A DNA stretch of 64,000 bases from Lachnospiraceae bacterium JLR.KK008 (GTDB lineage: Bacteria; Bacillota; Clostridia; Lachnospirales; Lachnospiraceae), in NCBI GenBank assembly GCA_037015955.1, contig CP143548.1, positions 241,501-305,500 of the forward strand, written 5' to 3'. How positions within the stretch are numbered: the first letter of the stretch is position 1; the number at the start of each line of letters is the position of its first letter. Position numbers and translations under genes: made by a program. The notes below the pieces were generated by a model. That model saw nothing but the letters and a program-made list of their open reading frames with translations. It had not been told where the DNA came from and searched no databases. Positions 24,056-33,264 of the stretch are shown one piece after another.

Positions 24056-24916
24056 ATGCGAAGGCAAAATGAGACTGGAACTGTCATGGAGGCGATAGAT
24101 TATATGGAAGAACATCTGTCTGAAAAACTGTATCTGGAGCAGATTGCCGAGGCAGTGCACTATTCGAAGTATCATCTGCATCGTATGTTTGTCAGGGAAG
24201 CCGGTCTGACCGTTCATGATTATGCACAGCGCAGGAGGCTGACGGAGGCAGCAAGGCTTCTGGCCTTTTCAGACAGGCCGATCATGGAGATTGCTCTGTC
24301 TGCCGGATATGAGAGCCGGCAGGCGTTTACAACGATTTTTAGACAGATGTACAAAAAGACACCGAACCAGTTTCGGGAAGAGAGGATCTATTATCCGTTA
24401 CAGTTAAGATTTAAGTTTAACAGAGATGATGTAAAATCTGAAGACATGTCTTTCTGGAAAAGACAGATCACATTTGCTACTTTGGAGGATATTTCGCAGT
24501 GGATGAGTCTGGTGTATCTTGTCATCGATGGGTTTCCGTATCTGCACGAGGCACAGTACCTTGTGCAGCTGCGGGAGGCGATTGTACATCACAGAGCGCT
24601 GATCTTAAGGGATGGCGGTACTGTGATCGGTATTATGACGTTTGTGGAAGAGAGTGGAAAAATTGATTTCCTGGGAGTTCATCCCCGGTACAGGAGACAG
24701 GGAATTGCTGGAGCATTTTTGGGAAAGCTGCGGGAAGAACTTGTCAGTGCGGATCTGGATATTATGGTAACAACTTTTCGGGAAGGCGACAAAGCGGATA
24801 CGGGCTATCGCAATATGTTCAAAGCGCTCGGCTTTTCCGAGGCGGAGCTGCTCGTTGAATTTGGGTACCCCACACAACGGTTTATTTTGCGAAAAGAGGA
24901 CAGGGGGACGGACTGA
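24056..24916 (+). CDS. AraC-type regulator fused to a GNAT domain
   Basis: Residues ~8-110 form a complete AraC/XylS double HTH (YLEQIAEAVHYSKYHLHRMF, then PIMEIALSAGYESRQAFTTIF and TPNQFR). Residues ~140-285 form a GNAT fold with the acetyl-CoA loop HPRYRRQGIAGAFLGKL. The regulator may therefore sense acetyl-CoA or modify a small molecule while binding DNA. ATG 24056 has an AAGGGGG site; upstream starts lack one. It ends 3 bp before a MATE exporter gene, which it probably controls. Confidence 0.88.
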   Translation: MRRQNETGTVMEAIDYMEEHLSEKLYLEQIAEAVHYSKYHLHRMFVREAGLTVHDYAQRRRLTEAARLLAFSDRPIMEIALSAGYESRQAFTTIFRQMYKKTPNQFREERIYYPLQLRFKFNRDDVKSEDMSFWKRQITFATLEDISQWMSLVYLVIDGFPYLHEAQYLVQLREAIVHHRALILRDGGTVIGIMTFVEESGKIDFLGVHPRYRRQGIAGAFLGKLREELVSADLDIMVTTFREGDKADTGYRNMFKALGFSEAELLVEFGYPTQRFILRKEDRGTD

Positions 24917-24919
24917 ACT

Positions 24920-26251
24920 ATGAGTGAGATACGATCTGCGGACAAAAATCCATTGGCAGGGGAATTTGACGTCCGGTCACTATTGCGGTTTGCGCTGCCT
25001 ACGATTGTGATGATGATATTTATGGGGCTTTATACGATTGTGGATACGATCTTTGTCTCACGGTTTGTGAACACGGATGCACTGTCTGCAATGAATATTG
25101 TCTGTCCGGTGATCAATCTGATCGTCGGACTTGGGACGATGCTCGCGACCGGAGGGAGTGCCATCATCGCCCGCAAAATGGGAGCGGGTGACGGGAAGCG
25201 GGCCTCGGAGGATTTCACGCTTCTTGTCAGTGCGGGTGCGGTGACAGGACTGCTCCTTTCATTCTGTGGGCTTTGCTTTCTCTCCTCTGTCATATGGGGG
25301 CTTGGCGCAAGTCCGCGGCTTTTTCCCTATTGCCGGGAATATTTGCTTCTTTTACTGCTCTTTACGCCGGCCTGTATCCTGCAGGTTCTTTTTCAGAATC
25401 TGTTTGTGACGGCAGGGCGCCCCGGACTGGGGATGGCGTTGGCGGTCAGTGCGGGGGCAGTCAATGTCTTTCTTGATTACTTTTTTATCGTTGTACTGCA
25501 CATGGGGATTGGGGGATCGGCTCTTGGCACAGGAATCGGCTATCTGATCCCGACATTGGCAGGTCTGCGTTTTTTTATGAGGAATAGCGGGACGCTGAGA
25601 TTTCGAAGACCACAGTTTGACTGCTCCGTGCTCACGGAGAGCTGCTTGAACGGTTTTTCCGAAATGGTAAGTCAGATGGCGGCGGCAGTCACCACGTTTT
25701 TATTTAACAGAATTATGATGCGGTTATTGGGGGAAAACGGAGTGGCAGCGGTCACGATCATGATCTATAGTCAGTTCCTGCTGACAACTTTGTACATTGG
25801 TTTTTCGATGGGAGTGGCACCGGTCATCAGCTATCACCACGGGGCGGGAGACAGACTGCGCCTGCGAAAGATCAGTAAGCGCTGTCTCTTGTTTGTAATG
25901 ATTCTGTCGGTCATTGTATTTGGAGCAGCGATGTTGCTGGGGGCACCTCTGGTCGGTATGTTCTCGAAAAAAGGGACGCAGGTTTACAGCATTGCGCGGC
26001 AGGGATTTCTGATCTTTCCCTTTGGCTTCCTGTTTTGCGGGATCAATATTTTTGCCTCCGCATTCTTTACGGCCTTGTCAAATGGAAAAGTGTCGGCAGT
26101 CATCTCTACGCTGCGCACTTTTGTGCTGCTCATTTTCTTTCTGCTCATCCTGCCGCCGCTTTTTCAGGAGACCGGCGTCTGGCTGGCGGTTCCCCTGTCG
26201 GAATTGCTGACAATGTCTGCTGCGGTCGTCTTTTTTGTACGGGAACTGTGA
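24920..26251 (+). CDS. MATE family efflux transporter
   Basis: The 443-residue protein has twelve predicted membrane helices in two six-helix halves. The N-terminal PTIVMMIFMGLYTIVDTIFVSR helix and the ATGGSAIIARKMGAGD loop are typical for prokaryotic MATE proteins. It should export cationic compounds in exchange for Na+ or H+. It is translationally close-coupled to the AraC-GNAT gene upstream. The substrate is unknown. Confidence 0.92.
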   Translation: MSEIRSADKNPLAGEFDVRSLLRFALPTIVMMIFMGLYTIVDTIFVSRFVNTDALSAMNIVCPVINLIVGLGTMLATGGSAIIARKMGAGDGKRASEDFTLLVSAGAVTGLLLSFCGLCFLSSVIWGLGASPRLFPYCREYLLLLLLFTPACILQVLFQNLFVTAGRPGLGMALAVSAGAVNVFLDYFFIVVLHMGIGGSALGTGIGYLIPTLAGLRFFMRNSGTLRFRRPQFDCSVLTESCLNGFSEMVSQMAAAVTTFLFNRIMMRLLGENGVAAVTIMIYSQFLLTTLYIGFSMGVAPVISYHHGAGDRLRLRKISKRCLLFVMILSVIVFGAAMLLGAPLVGMFSKKGTQVYSIARQGFLIFPFGFLFCGINIFASAFFTALSNGKVSAVISTLRTFVLLIFFLLILPPLFQETGVWLAVPLSELLTMSAAVVFFVREL

Positions 26252-26253
26252 AG

Positions 26254-26712
26254 TCAGTCCGTTTTTCTTTTTTTCATCACATAGTTGACGAGAAAGATTC
26301 CCTGCCGTTCGACCTGCTGCGCTCTGATTGTCCGGTACCCTCTTTTTTCAAAAAAAGGTTTTGCGGTAATTGATGCGTGGACGGTGATTTCTCCGGCAGT
26401 CGTCTGTTCCAGTTTCTCGCAGATCATGGTTGCGATTCCCCGGCCTTGGTAGTCTTTATGAACATACAGCCGGTCGAGATAGCCGGCAGGGTCGATGTCG
26501 CCAAATCCCACGATCTTTTTGTCGAGGGTAGCGACAAGACTGTAATGGCTCTGCAGAGACCGATTCCATTTTTCCGCATCAATCGTTCCGGTCGCCCAGG
26601 CGTTCAACTGCTTCGCGGTATAATCTCCGGCATTGACGGTGTGAACGGTGTCATAAAAAAGTTCTGCGAGGATCGCGCAGTCTGCGGGTTGGTATTTTCT
26701 TAAGATAATCAT
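26254..26712 (-). CDS. GNAT N-acetyltransferase 3
   Basis: The 152-residue single-domain acetyltransferase has LRKYQPADCAILAELFYDTV at the N-terminus, the CoA loop VHKDYQGRGIATMICEKLE (~87-105) and a C-terminal ITAKPFFEKRGYRTI motif. It is convergent with the MATE gene, with stops 2 bp apart. The substrate is unknown. Confidence 0.9.
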   Translation of the reverse strand: MIILRKYQPADCAILAELFYDTVHTVNAGDYTAKQLNAWATGTIDAEKWNRSLQSHYSLVATLDKKIVGFGDIDPAGYLDRLYVHKDYQGRGIATMICEKLEQTTAGEITVHASITAKPFFEKRGYRTIRAQQVERQGIFLVNYVMKKRKTD

Positions 26713-26813
26713 TGTAACAGTATATCATATTTTCCTGGGATATGGGCTGTGAAAGTCAGGGATCTGTGTGATAAGATAAGAAGAAAGAAAAATCAGGAGG
26801 CGAAAAGAGCGTT

Positions 26814-28037
26814 ATGCAGGAAATAAAGTGTCCGAGCTGCGGGGAACTCTTTGTGGTCGATGAAACCGGTTATGCGCAGATCGTTCAGCAGGTCAGGGAT
26901 AAAGAGTTTGAAAATGAATGTAAACGGCGCGAAAAGGAAATCGAAGAGAAAAAGGAAAGGGAACAAAAGCTCGCAAGGATGGAACAGGAAAGGCAGTTCG
27001 GTGAGGCGCTTTCATCCAAAGACGCGGAGATCTTTGAGAAAGAGAAGGTGATCGAACAGTTGAGATCTCAGATCGCGGGAAAGGAAACGGAGAAACAGCT
27101 CGCGGTCAGAGAGGTCGCGAGTGAGAAGGAAAAGGAACTTTTTCAAAAAGACGCCAAAATCCTGGAGCTGAAAAGTCAACTGTCCAGTAAAGAAGCGGAA
27201 CATGAATTAAAGGAACGGTCTCTGCACGAACAATATGAGGACAAGCTCAGACTGAAGGAAGAACAGATCGAATACTACAAAGATTTTAAGGCGAGACAGT
27301 CCACAAAGATGGTGGGAGAAAGTCTGGAGCAGCACTGCCTGAATCAGTTTAACTCTCTGCGGATGACTGCTTTTCCGGCCGCATATTTTGAGAAAGACAA
27401 TGATGTGAAAGCGGGAAGCAAAGGGGACTTTATCTTTCGGGAGTCTGCGGACGGAGTGGAATTTATCTCCATCATGTTTGAGATGAAAAATGAGATGGAT
27501 CAGACTGCTACCAAACATAAAAACGAAGATTTCTTTAAGGAGCTTGACAAGGACAGGCGTGCAAAGCAGTGTGAGTATGCGGTGCTTGTCTCCCTGCTGG
27601 AGATCGACAACGAATTGTATAATAACGGCATCGTGGATGTTTCCTATAAATACGAAAAAATGTACGTGATCCGGCCGCAATTTTTCATCCCGATGATCAC
27701 GCTGCTGCGCAACGCGGCCCTGAATTCTCTGCAATATCGCCGGGAACTGGAGATGGCGAAACATCAGCAGGTCGACATTCTTCACTTTGAAGAAAATATG
27801 AATGCGTTTAAAGAAGGATTTGCGAGAAATTACAGGATTGCCAGCGATAAATTCAAGACGGCGATTGATGAGATTGACAAAACGATCTCTCATCTGCAAA
27901 AGACGAAAGAGGCACTGCTGTCATCCGAAAACAATCTCCGGCTGGCAAATAACAAGGCGGAAGATCTCAGTATCAAACGGTTGACGAAAAATGCGCCAGC
28001 GGTAAGAGAGATGTTTGAAGAGATCCATAGAGCATAA
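26814..28037 (+). CDS. DUF2130 domain protein
   Basis: The 407-residue protein begins with a Cys pair (IKCPSCGELF, residues 3-11), then a long coiled coil (~30-150), then the globular DUF2130 domain (SLEQHCLNQFNSLRMTAFP, AGSKGDFIFRE, MFEMKNEMDQTA, EYAVLVSLLE) and a second coiled coil. The D and E-x-K in the globular part recall a PD-(D/E)xK nuclease fold. Members are widespread in bacteria and have no proven function. It is a lone gene, in frame to its full usual length. Confidence 0.9.
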   Translation: MQEIKCPSCGELFVVDETGYAQIVQQVRDKEFENECKRREKEIEEKKEREQKLARMEQERQFGEALSSKDAEIFEKEKVIEQLRSQIAGKETEKQLAVREVASEKEKELFQKDAKILELKSQLSSKEAEHELKERSLHEQYEDKLRLKEEQIEYYKDFKARQSTKMVGESLEQHCLNQFNSLRMTAFPAAYFEKDNDVKAGSKGDFIFRESADGVEFISIMFEMKNEMDQTATKHKNEDFFKELDKDRRAKQCEYAVLVSLLEIDNELYNNGIVDVSYKYEKMYVIRPQFFIPMITLLRNAALNSLQYRRELEMAKHQQVDILHFEENMNAFKEGFARNYRIASDKFKTAIDEIDKTISHLQKTKEALLSSENNLRLANNKAEDLSIKRLTKNAPAVREMFEEIHRA

Positions 28038-28053
28038 GTATTAAGAGAGCATC

Positions 28054-28584
28054 TCAGCGGTTTTTCTTCATTGTCTCGATGTAGTCGGCAACAGGAAAGC
28101 TCGACTTGGGCGCATGGGCATTCAGATATAATGGGTGATGAGGATGACCGGCTTTGGAAAGACGACCGAACGTGATCCAGTTGTAACCGGAAGTGACCGC
28201 ATGGATGTTCGACAGGCAATCCAGTAAATAGCGGCGTTTGGTGATCAGTGTTCCCCATGCGGCCCAGATCTCCGGGATGTCGTAGCGGCTGAGGAGGGAG
28301 CTGATTATGCGCCGGTTTTGTTTGTCAAGATCACTGTTTAGCTGCTGGTGCATTCCATTGGGGTCTGTGGAGCGCTGGGGATAAAGGTTTATCATGATCC
28401 ATCCGTCGTAATTGTTGTTTTGGGCGATTCTGGCGACGGACTGCAGCGTCGGGTCCAGTTTTTCCGGGGACGCGGTACTGGGATTGACGCCGATGCAAAG
28501 AAGCGGTGATCTGGCGCAGTGCCCGAGAGAAAAACGGCATAAATTGTCAGCGTCCGTGTCGTAGATCCAGGTTTGGTCTGTCAT
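28054..28584 (-). CDS. DUF1643 domain protein
   Basis: The 176-residue protein fits DUF1643: LLCIGVNPSTASPEKLDPTL near the N-terminus, GWIMINLYPQRSTDP, and a C-terminal FGRLSKAGHPHHPLYL. The start was set at ATG 28584 with an AAGAGGA site, since the longer frame adds 31 unrelated residues. The family has no established role. It is convergent with the DUF2130 gene. Confidence 0.9.
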   Translation of the reverse strand: MTDQTWIYDTDADNLCRFSLGHCARSPLLCIGVNPSTASPEKLDPTLQSVARIAQNNNYDGWIMINLYPQRSTDPNGMHQQLNSDLDKQNRRIISSLLSRYDIPEIWAAWGTLITKRRYLLDCLSNIHAVTSGYNWITFGRLSKAGHPHHPLYLNAHAPKSSFPVADYIETMKKNR

Positions 28585-28696
28585 AGATTGTCCTCTTTGA
28601 TAATCTGTAGTCTTATGTTTATATCTGACACATATTATAGCATACAAGGAACAAAATTTAAACATAAAGTTCCGCATAAGTAATTACTTTTCTATA

Positions 28697-28724
28697 TTGT
28701 ATTATAATTACTATATGATATAAT
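28697..28724 (+). promoter_or_regulatory. Probable promoter of the Phd-like / radical SAM / HD operon
   Basis: TTGTAT (28697-28702), a 16-bp spacer and TATAAT (28719-28724) lie 25 bp before the first gene. A second TATAAT lies at 28703-28708. The surrounding 60 bp are very AT-rich. Confidence 0.45.
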
Positions 28725-28748
28725 TAAACGAACAGGAAGGTGATAGAT

Positions 28749-28964
28749 TTGGAAATGTATGAGAATAAAACGTACAAAGCACAGATGTTCAATCGGGGGC
28801 AGTCGGCGAAAGTTTTCAAAGAAGTGGTTGAAGGTGATCTGCCTGCGTGCGTAATACGGAACAGTGAACCCTATGTGGCAATTCTGAAATATGAATCTTA
28901 TTTAAAGTTAATAAAAAAGGCACAAAAATATGATGAAATGGAGGAACGGCACAATGTTAAGTGA
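28749..28964 (+). CDS. Phd/YefM-type antitoxin-like protein
   Basis: The ~71-residue protein follows the Phd/YefM pattern: a short strand and helix with a regulatory surface (FNRGQSAKVFKEVVEGD), then VIRNSEPYVAILKYESYLKL, the usual 'R-N-x-x-P-x-A-x-L' strand. TTG 28749 is placed 8 bp after AGGAAGG; ATG 28755 is an alternative. No toxin of the usual Doc/YoeB type follows. Instead the gene overlaps a radical SAM gene by 11 bp, which suggests co-regulation with that enzyme and the HD protein behind it. A repressor role for the operon is inferred. Confidence 0.75.
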   Translation: MEMYENKTYKAQMFNRGQSAKVFKEVVEGDLPACVIRNSEPYVAILKYESYLKLIKKAQKYDEMEERHNVK

Positions 28965-29928
28965 TGTATCGTTGGAAATTATTCAGAAATGTCTCAATGG
29001 ATGTGTTCATTGCTCGTCCTATTCGAACTGTGCTTCAGAAACGATTTTGGGTCTTAAGACCATAAAAATTGTCATAGATGATTTTGTGCATCTGGGAGTG
29101 AAAAGATTGTGCCTGTCAGGTGGAGAACCATTTTTGCATCCGGATATTATTAGTATCGTTCAGTATGCTTCAGGTAAAGGATTGCTGACAGATGTCTATT
29201 CAAGCGGAATCACAGGAAAAGATGGTGATTATCATCCGATCAATCGAGCGACGCTTTATGAATGTAAGATGGCCGGGATAAACAGGATAATGTTTAATCT
29301 TCCGGCGGCACATGAGGAAATCTATGATGAAATCATGCAGACGCATCATAATTTTGGTCAGGTGATTGAAAGTATCAAGAGAGCACAGGCGTGTGGGATT
29401 GAGACCGAGATCCATTTTGTTCCGATGAAAAAAAATAAAAACGAGATAGAAAGTGTTGTCTTATTGGCAGACCAGTTGGGTGTTTGTCAGGTCAGCTTTC
29501 TGAAATTAGTTCTTCATGGACGAGCCAAGTTATATGAAAAAGAGATTATGTTAGAAGAAGAGGAACAGAAATATGTTCAGGAAAAATTATATGAGATTAA
29601 AAACAAAGGCGGAAAAATTAGAATTGGTTTGCCATTATCGTATCCTCAAAATGATAATAGATGCCATGCGGTGAAAGGGAAATTATATATAAAGTTTGAC
29701 GGCAGCGTTTTTGGATGTGAAGCATTTAAATATATTCGATTCTATGACGAGCATGAACAGGAAATCATACCAAATCGTATTCAGGATAAAAGAGTTTCAG
29801 AGATTGTGGAAACTTCTGATTATCTTAAAAGGAGCAAGGAATTGATTGAAAAATATTCATACAGGGATTCTGGGTGTGAAAACTGTCCTGTGCAAAAGTA
29901 TTTGAAGGAGACGAAAAATGATGTTTAA
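28954..29928 (+). CDS. Radical SAM enzyme with SPASM-like C-terminus
   Basis: The 324-residue protein has the [4Fe-4S]-binding motif C-x3-C-x2-C at residues 13, 17 and 20 (CLNGCVHC) and the SAM-binding LSGGEPF motif (~54-60). The C-terminal part holds further Cys in DNRCHAV, VFGCEAF and GCENCPV, as in SPASM/twitch domains that bind auxiliary clusters. Such enzymes modify peptides or small molecules. No precursor peptide gene is visible next to it. ATG 28954 (GGAGG site) lies inside the Phd-like gene, and the stop overlaps the next start, so translation is coupled on both sides. Confidence 0.85.
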   Translation: MLSDVSLEIIQKCLNGCVHCSSYSNCASETILGLKTIKIVIDDFVHLGVKRLCLSGGEPFLHPDIISIVQYASGKGLLTDVYSSGITGKDGDYHPINRATLYECKMAGINRIMFNLPAAHEEIYDEIMQTHHNFGQVIESIKRAQACGIETEIHFVPMKKNKNEIESVVLLADQLGVCQVSFLKLVLHGRAKLYEKEIMLEEEEQKYVQEKLYEIKNKGGKIRIGLPLSYPQNDNRCHAVKGKLYIKFDGSVFGCEAFKYIRFYDEHEQEIIPNRIQDKRVSEIVETSDYLKRSKELIEKYSYRDSGCENCPVQKYLKETKNDV

Positions 29929-31474
29929 CATTAATGACAAAAATTTAATTAGTGATATAAATAGAGATTTTTGTGAAGAAATTAAGAAAAGAGAAGAAAT
30001 GTTTGCAAAGAAGAAGTTTAAACATCCATTGGATGACGAAGTAAGAGAATTGTTAAAAGCCCTGATTATTGATGAAAAAGATACGATAGAATATTCCCAA
30101 GTCAAACAAGTTGACAGATTGTGGATTATGTTGATCAACAAGGCGATCATATGCCTGCGTTTTTTTGACAAGAGAGAGCCTTTTTTGAATAATCAGGATA
30201 AAAAACCAGTGGCATATGGGATCAATAAACTGGAACAATATCATGAAAGGTATGCTTCGTTTGAAAGTCTGCTTTATGGAGCGAGCTCCTATTACAGAGA
30301 TCATGTGTTTCATGTGGTTCGTACATGGATGCTTGGTGTATTCTGCCTGCTTAAATCGATCAAAAGCAATGGTGAAAAACTGATAGATCAGATTACGATT
30401 GATGGATGCGCCGATGATACATTCAGTTCTGACATTAACTTTTTTGAAAAGATAAGTATGTGGACATTGATTGCATTGTGTCATGATCTTGGTTACCCAC
30501 TGGAAAAATCTCAGCAGATTCTGGATAAGACACAAAAAATGATGAAAGAGTTTATTCCGAACCCTAATATCTGGAATAATTTTGGCTTCAGCGGTGTACA
30601 GGATAACATCAATGAGTACATAATTAAATTTATGAGTACGAAAATGATGTTAGTAAAAACAGATTGTACACGGCTCCGAAAGAATCCGAATAACGAGGAG
30701 CATGGGGAAGCACAGTATTCACGGGAGGATAATCTGTATTATGGAAGAGTTCAGCCTAAGTACTATTTAAAATATACCAAATCCCTGGAGCATTTTGATC
30801 ATGGTGTTATTAGTTCTGTGATTATATATAAAATGTTGCTTTACTTTTTGGAGTCGGATTTTAATCTGAATGATGACTATGAATATAAATACGAAGATGC
30901 AAGGCAATTTTATATAAGAAGGGAAATCTTACGAGCTATGGCATCGCATACCTGTTCAGACATATACAATATCTATCTCACTACATTTTCCAGTATCTTG
31001 TTCATTTGTGACGAATTACAAGAGTGGGGAAGAAAGACATGGAATGAACTGTATTCCGGTTTGCAATCGAATGCGGTAAACTTATCGATCGATGAATTTG
31101 ACCCACAGGCTATCAGTGTAAAAGAAGAGATCAACATGGAACAGGTAGAGGAAGAACAGATATTCATTGATAATATTAAAAGGATTTGGAAAAGGCAGTA
31201 CGAACATTATAAAGTAATTTTCAGAGATGGCCAGTATACACAGGCTAGAGAATTTAACTATAAAAAAGAAATGGAAATTAAACTGAAGCAGGATGGTACG
31301 GATGCTAATCTGCTAAGGATACAATATGAATTAAAAGCGAAAGAAAAAAATTATTTCAGAGTTGATCTAAGTCAATCCTGTCAGTATGGCAACGAGCAGA
31401 TAAAGAAAAAACTGGAGAAAGAAATCGCATCATCTGATAATGCGGATGAGATCGAAATCACAGCCCGCGCCTGA
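29918..31474 (+). CDS. HD-domain phosphohydrolase-like protein
   Basis: The 518-residue protein has an HD-type metal site spread over YRDHVFHVVR (H129 or H132), ALCHDLGYPLE (H189-D190), LEHFDHGV (H292/H295), MASHTCSD (H344) and FICDELQEWGR (D365), the spacing seen in nucleotide or phosphodiester hydrolases of this superfamily. The remaining N-terminal ~110 and C-terminal ~140 residues are helical, charged and unrecognised. It overlaps the radical SAM gene by 11 bp and has a GAAGGAG site. The substrate is unknown; its pairing with a radical SAM enzyme suggests that it processes the same or a related molecule. Confidence 0.8.
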   Translation: MMFNINDKNLISDINRDFCEEIKKREEMFAKKKFKHPLDDEVRELLKALIIDEKDTIEYSQVKQVDRLWIMLINKAIICLRFFDKREPFLNNQDKKPVAYGINKLEQYHERYASFESLLYGASSYYRDHVFHVVRTWMLGVFCLLKSIKSNGEKLIDQITIDGCADDTFSSDINFFEKISMWTLIALCHDLGYPLEKSQQILDKTQKMMKEFIPNPNIWNNFGFSGVQDNINEYIIKFMSTKMMLVKTDCTRLRKNPNNEEHGEAQYSREDNLYYGRVQPKYYLKYTKSLEHFDHGVISSVIIYKMLLYFLESDFNLNDDYEYKYEDARQFYIRREILRAMASHTCSDIYNIYLTTFSSILFICDELQEWGRKTWNELYSGLQSNAVNLSIDEFDPQAISVKEEINMEQVEEEQIFIDNIKRIWKRQYEHYKVIFRDGQYTQAREFNYKKEMEIKLKQDGTDANLLRIQYELKAKEKNYFRVDLSQSCQYGNEQIKKKLEKEIASSDNADEIEITARA

Positions 31475-31970
31475 TATAGATCACTCCGTATATTATGAGA
31501 TAAATAACGAGATATAGCGCTGAGACTATCAGTACCCGCACATATCTCTGCCGGAGTCCGGCCGTATAGCTCCTGGCGGTTTCCTCCGGTTCCACGGTAA
31601 TGTAAGAACCGCGATCAGATATGGTGAGGACCCGGCGCTGTACCCCGACTCCTGCATCGACTGTATCCTGTCCGAGTGCCCGGCTGCCCGCCTCCTCCTG
31701 CCAGCGGTAGCCGCGGCCGGCAGTATCCTGATAATATACCATATAAACAGTGCGGGTAGGGTTCATCCGCCGGTAACGTCCGGTGGCTCCGGTATTTTTA
31801 ACCTGGATGGGCAATACCTGATACGGGACAAACGTATAGACGCCATTGTCCTCATAGCTGTCTGCCGGAGTGAGGGAAGACATACTTTGTATGGCGACAT
31901 AGATTGTCGTTCCGGACAAGAGTGCCAGCATGAGACCGATGATGAAGAGTATGGATTTTAACTTTTGCAT
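31458..31970 (-). CDS. Membrane protein of unknown function, two TM helices
   Basis: The 170-residue protein has a helix near the N-terminus (ILFIIGLMLALLSGTTIYVA, ~7-26), an extracellular-type domain of ~105 residues rich in Y, R and T, and a C-terminal helix (VLIVSALYLVIYLIIYGVIY). It starts after an AGGAGG site and has a promoter at 32000-32027. Its 3' end overlaps the HD gene by 17 bp on the other strand. I do not recognise the domain. Confidence 0.75.
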   Translation of the reverse strand: MQKLKSILFIIGLMLALLSGTTIYVAIQSMSSLTPADSYEDNGVYTFVPYQVLPIQVKNTGATGRYRRMNPTRTVYMVYYQDTAGRGYRWQEEAGSRALGQDTVDAGVGVQRRVLTISDRGSYITVEPEETARSYTAGLRQRYVRVLIVSALYLVIYLIIYGVIYIRRGL

Positions 31971-31999
31971 AGGGTCCTCCTGATAAGCTGTTATATTTT

Positions 32000-32027
32000 A
32001 TTATAACGGGCCGGTGGTGTTTTGCAA
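32000..32027 (-). promoter_or_regulatory. Promoter of the 31.5-kb membrane protein gene
   Basis: On the minus strand TTGCAA (32022-32027), a 16-bp GC-rich spacer and TATAAT (32000-32005) lie 30 bp before the ATG. The rest of the 31971-32293 gap holds an imperfect hairpin (GAGGTTCAA / TTGACCTC at ~32118) and no gene. Confidence 0.5.
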
Positions 32028-32293
32028 ATGCTTTCCTTCTTTTTTCGTTCCTATCGGATGTCAGTTCGGCTATATTTAGATGGATGTGCAATGTATTTCA
32101 GAAAAACGGGAGCATTTGCGAGGTTCAATGGTTGACCTCAGACAGCTTTTTGATGGCTGCGAAAGCGACAGGGGAAAATGCCCTGAGTGTTTTCTAGGAT
32201 TTTGATATGATTATATCAGCAAGAGAGGGAGAGCGCGCGAATGAAATCCCTTATATAATAGTAAAAAAACATCAAAATAAAGAGGTGAAAAAT

Positions 32294-33205
32294 ATGGCTC
32301 TGAGTTCATGCGGATCTGTGGCCGACCGACAGGGGAGGGAACTGACAGTCCATGGCACATCGCTGTTTCCGATCGCCTGCTATCGCGATGACTTTGCGGT
32401 AGACACTGTTCCCTGGCATTGGCATGATGAACTGGAATTTATCATTGTCGATACAGGGACTGCCGTGGTAGCGGTGGACGGTGAAAACTATCTGATCGGG
32501 CAGGGAGACGGCTGCCTGATCAATGGCAAGGCGCTGCACAGTGTCTGGCCGGCTGACACTGATACCTGTCGGCTGCACTCGGCTGTCTTTCACCCAAGAC
32601 TGGTGGGAGGGAGCATGGAGAGCATTTTCTGGCAGAAATATCTGCAGCCTTTTCTGTCGGACGCAGCCTGCCGCTGTATCTGCTTTGACAGCGCGGTTTC
32701 CTGGAATCAGAAGGCGCTGCGGATAATGGAGGACACGTGGCAGACATGTGTGAAAGAACCGCCGGGATATGAATTTGCCGTGCGCAGCACTTTATCAGAG
32801 CTGATGTATCTGTTGACAGAGCATCGTTCGGCGATACAGAAAAGCCCCTTGGAGAAGTTTCTGAGAGAGGCGGAACGCATAAAAACAATGCTGCAATACA
32901 TACAGGATCATTATGGAGAAGCGCTGACGATCGCACAGATTGCGCAGAGCGCGGCGATCAGCGAGAGCGAATGTCTGCGCTGTTTTCGCAGTATGATCGG
33001 TTCCACACCCATCCAATATGTAAAACAGCTCCGCGTTCACAGAGCGGCGCAGTTATTGCTGTCTACCGATCAAAAGATAGCGGACATCGGTGCGGCGTGC
33101 GGCTTTCAGGAGATGAGCTATTTTGCCAGGACATTTCGGCAGTTAAAAGGGGTCACACCGAGCGAATACAGAAATCAGGCGGAGGCGAAGCCGGTTGGCA
33201 GTTGA
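32294..33205 (+). CDS. AraC family regulator with cupin domain
   Basis: The 303-residue protein has an N-terminal cupin-like sensor domain (~20-140; WHWHDELEFIIVDTGTAVVAVDG and GDGCLINGKALHSVWP) and a C-terminal AraC double HTH (~200-300; LTIAQIAQSAAISESECLRC, then KIADIGAACGFQEMSYFARTF and TPSEYR). ATG 32294 has an AGAGGTG site. It lies directly upstream of the sugar uptake locus in the same direction and may regulate it in response to a sugar. Confidence 0.9.
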   Translation: MALSSCGSVADRQGRELTVHGTSLFPIACYRDDFAVDTVPWHWHDELEFIIVDTGTAVVAVDGENYLIGQGDGCLINGKALHSVWPADTDTCRLHSAVFHPRLVGGSMESIFWQKYLQPFLSDAACRCICFDSAVSWNQKALRIMEDTWQTCVKEPPGYEFAVRSTLSELMYLLTEHRSAIQKSPLEKFLREAERIKTMLQYIQDHYGEALTIAQIAQSAAISESECLRCFRSMIGSTPIQYVKQLRVHRAAQLLLSTDQKIADIGAACGFQEMSYFARTFRQLKGVTPSEYRNQAEAKPVGS

Positions 33206-33264
33206 GATGGGAACGGGAGAAGTTATGAGAGTTCTGGTCCGGAAATACAGAGAAGGATACGCGG

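Noticed and set aside
23726-24056. Short frames between the nucleoside phosphorylase and AraC-GNAT genes
   Set aside because: They overlap on both strands, lack ribosome binding sites and match no known domain.
28749-28964. Ordinary type II toxin-antitoxin pair
   Set aside because: No Doc, YoeB, RelE or other small toxin gene adjoins the Phd-like gene; the neighbours are a radical SAM enzyme and an HD protein.
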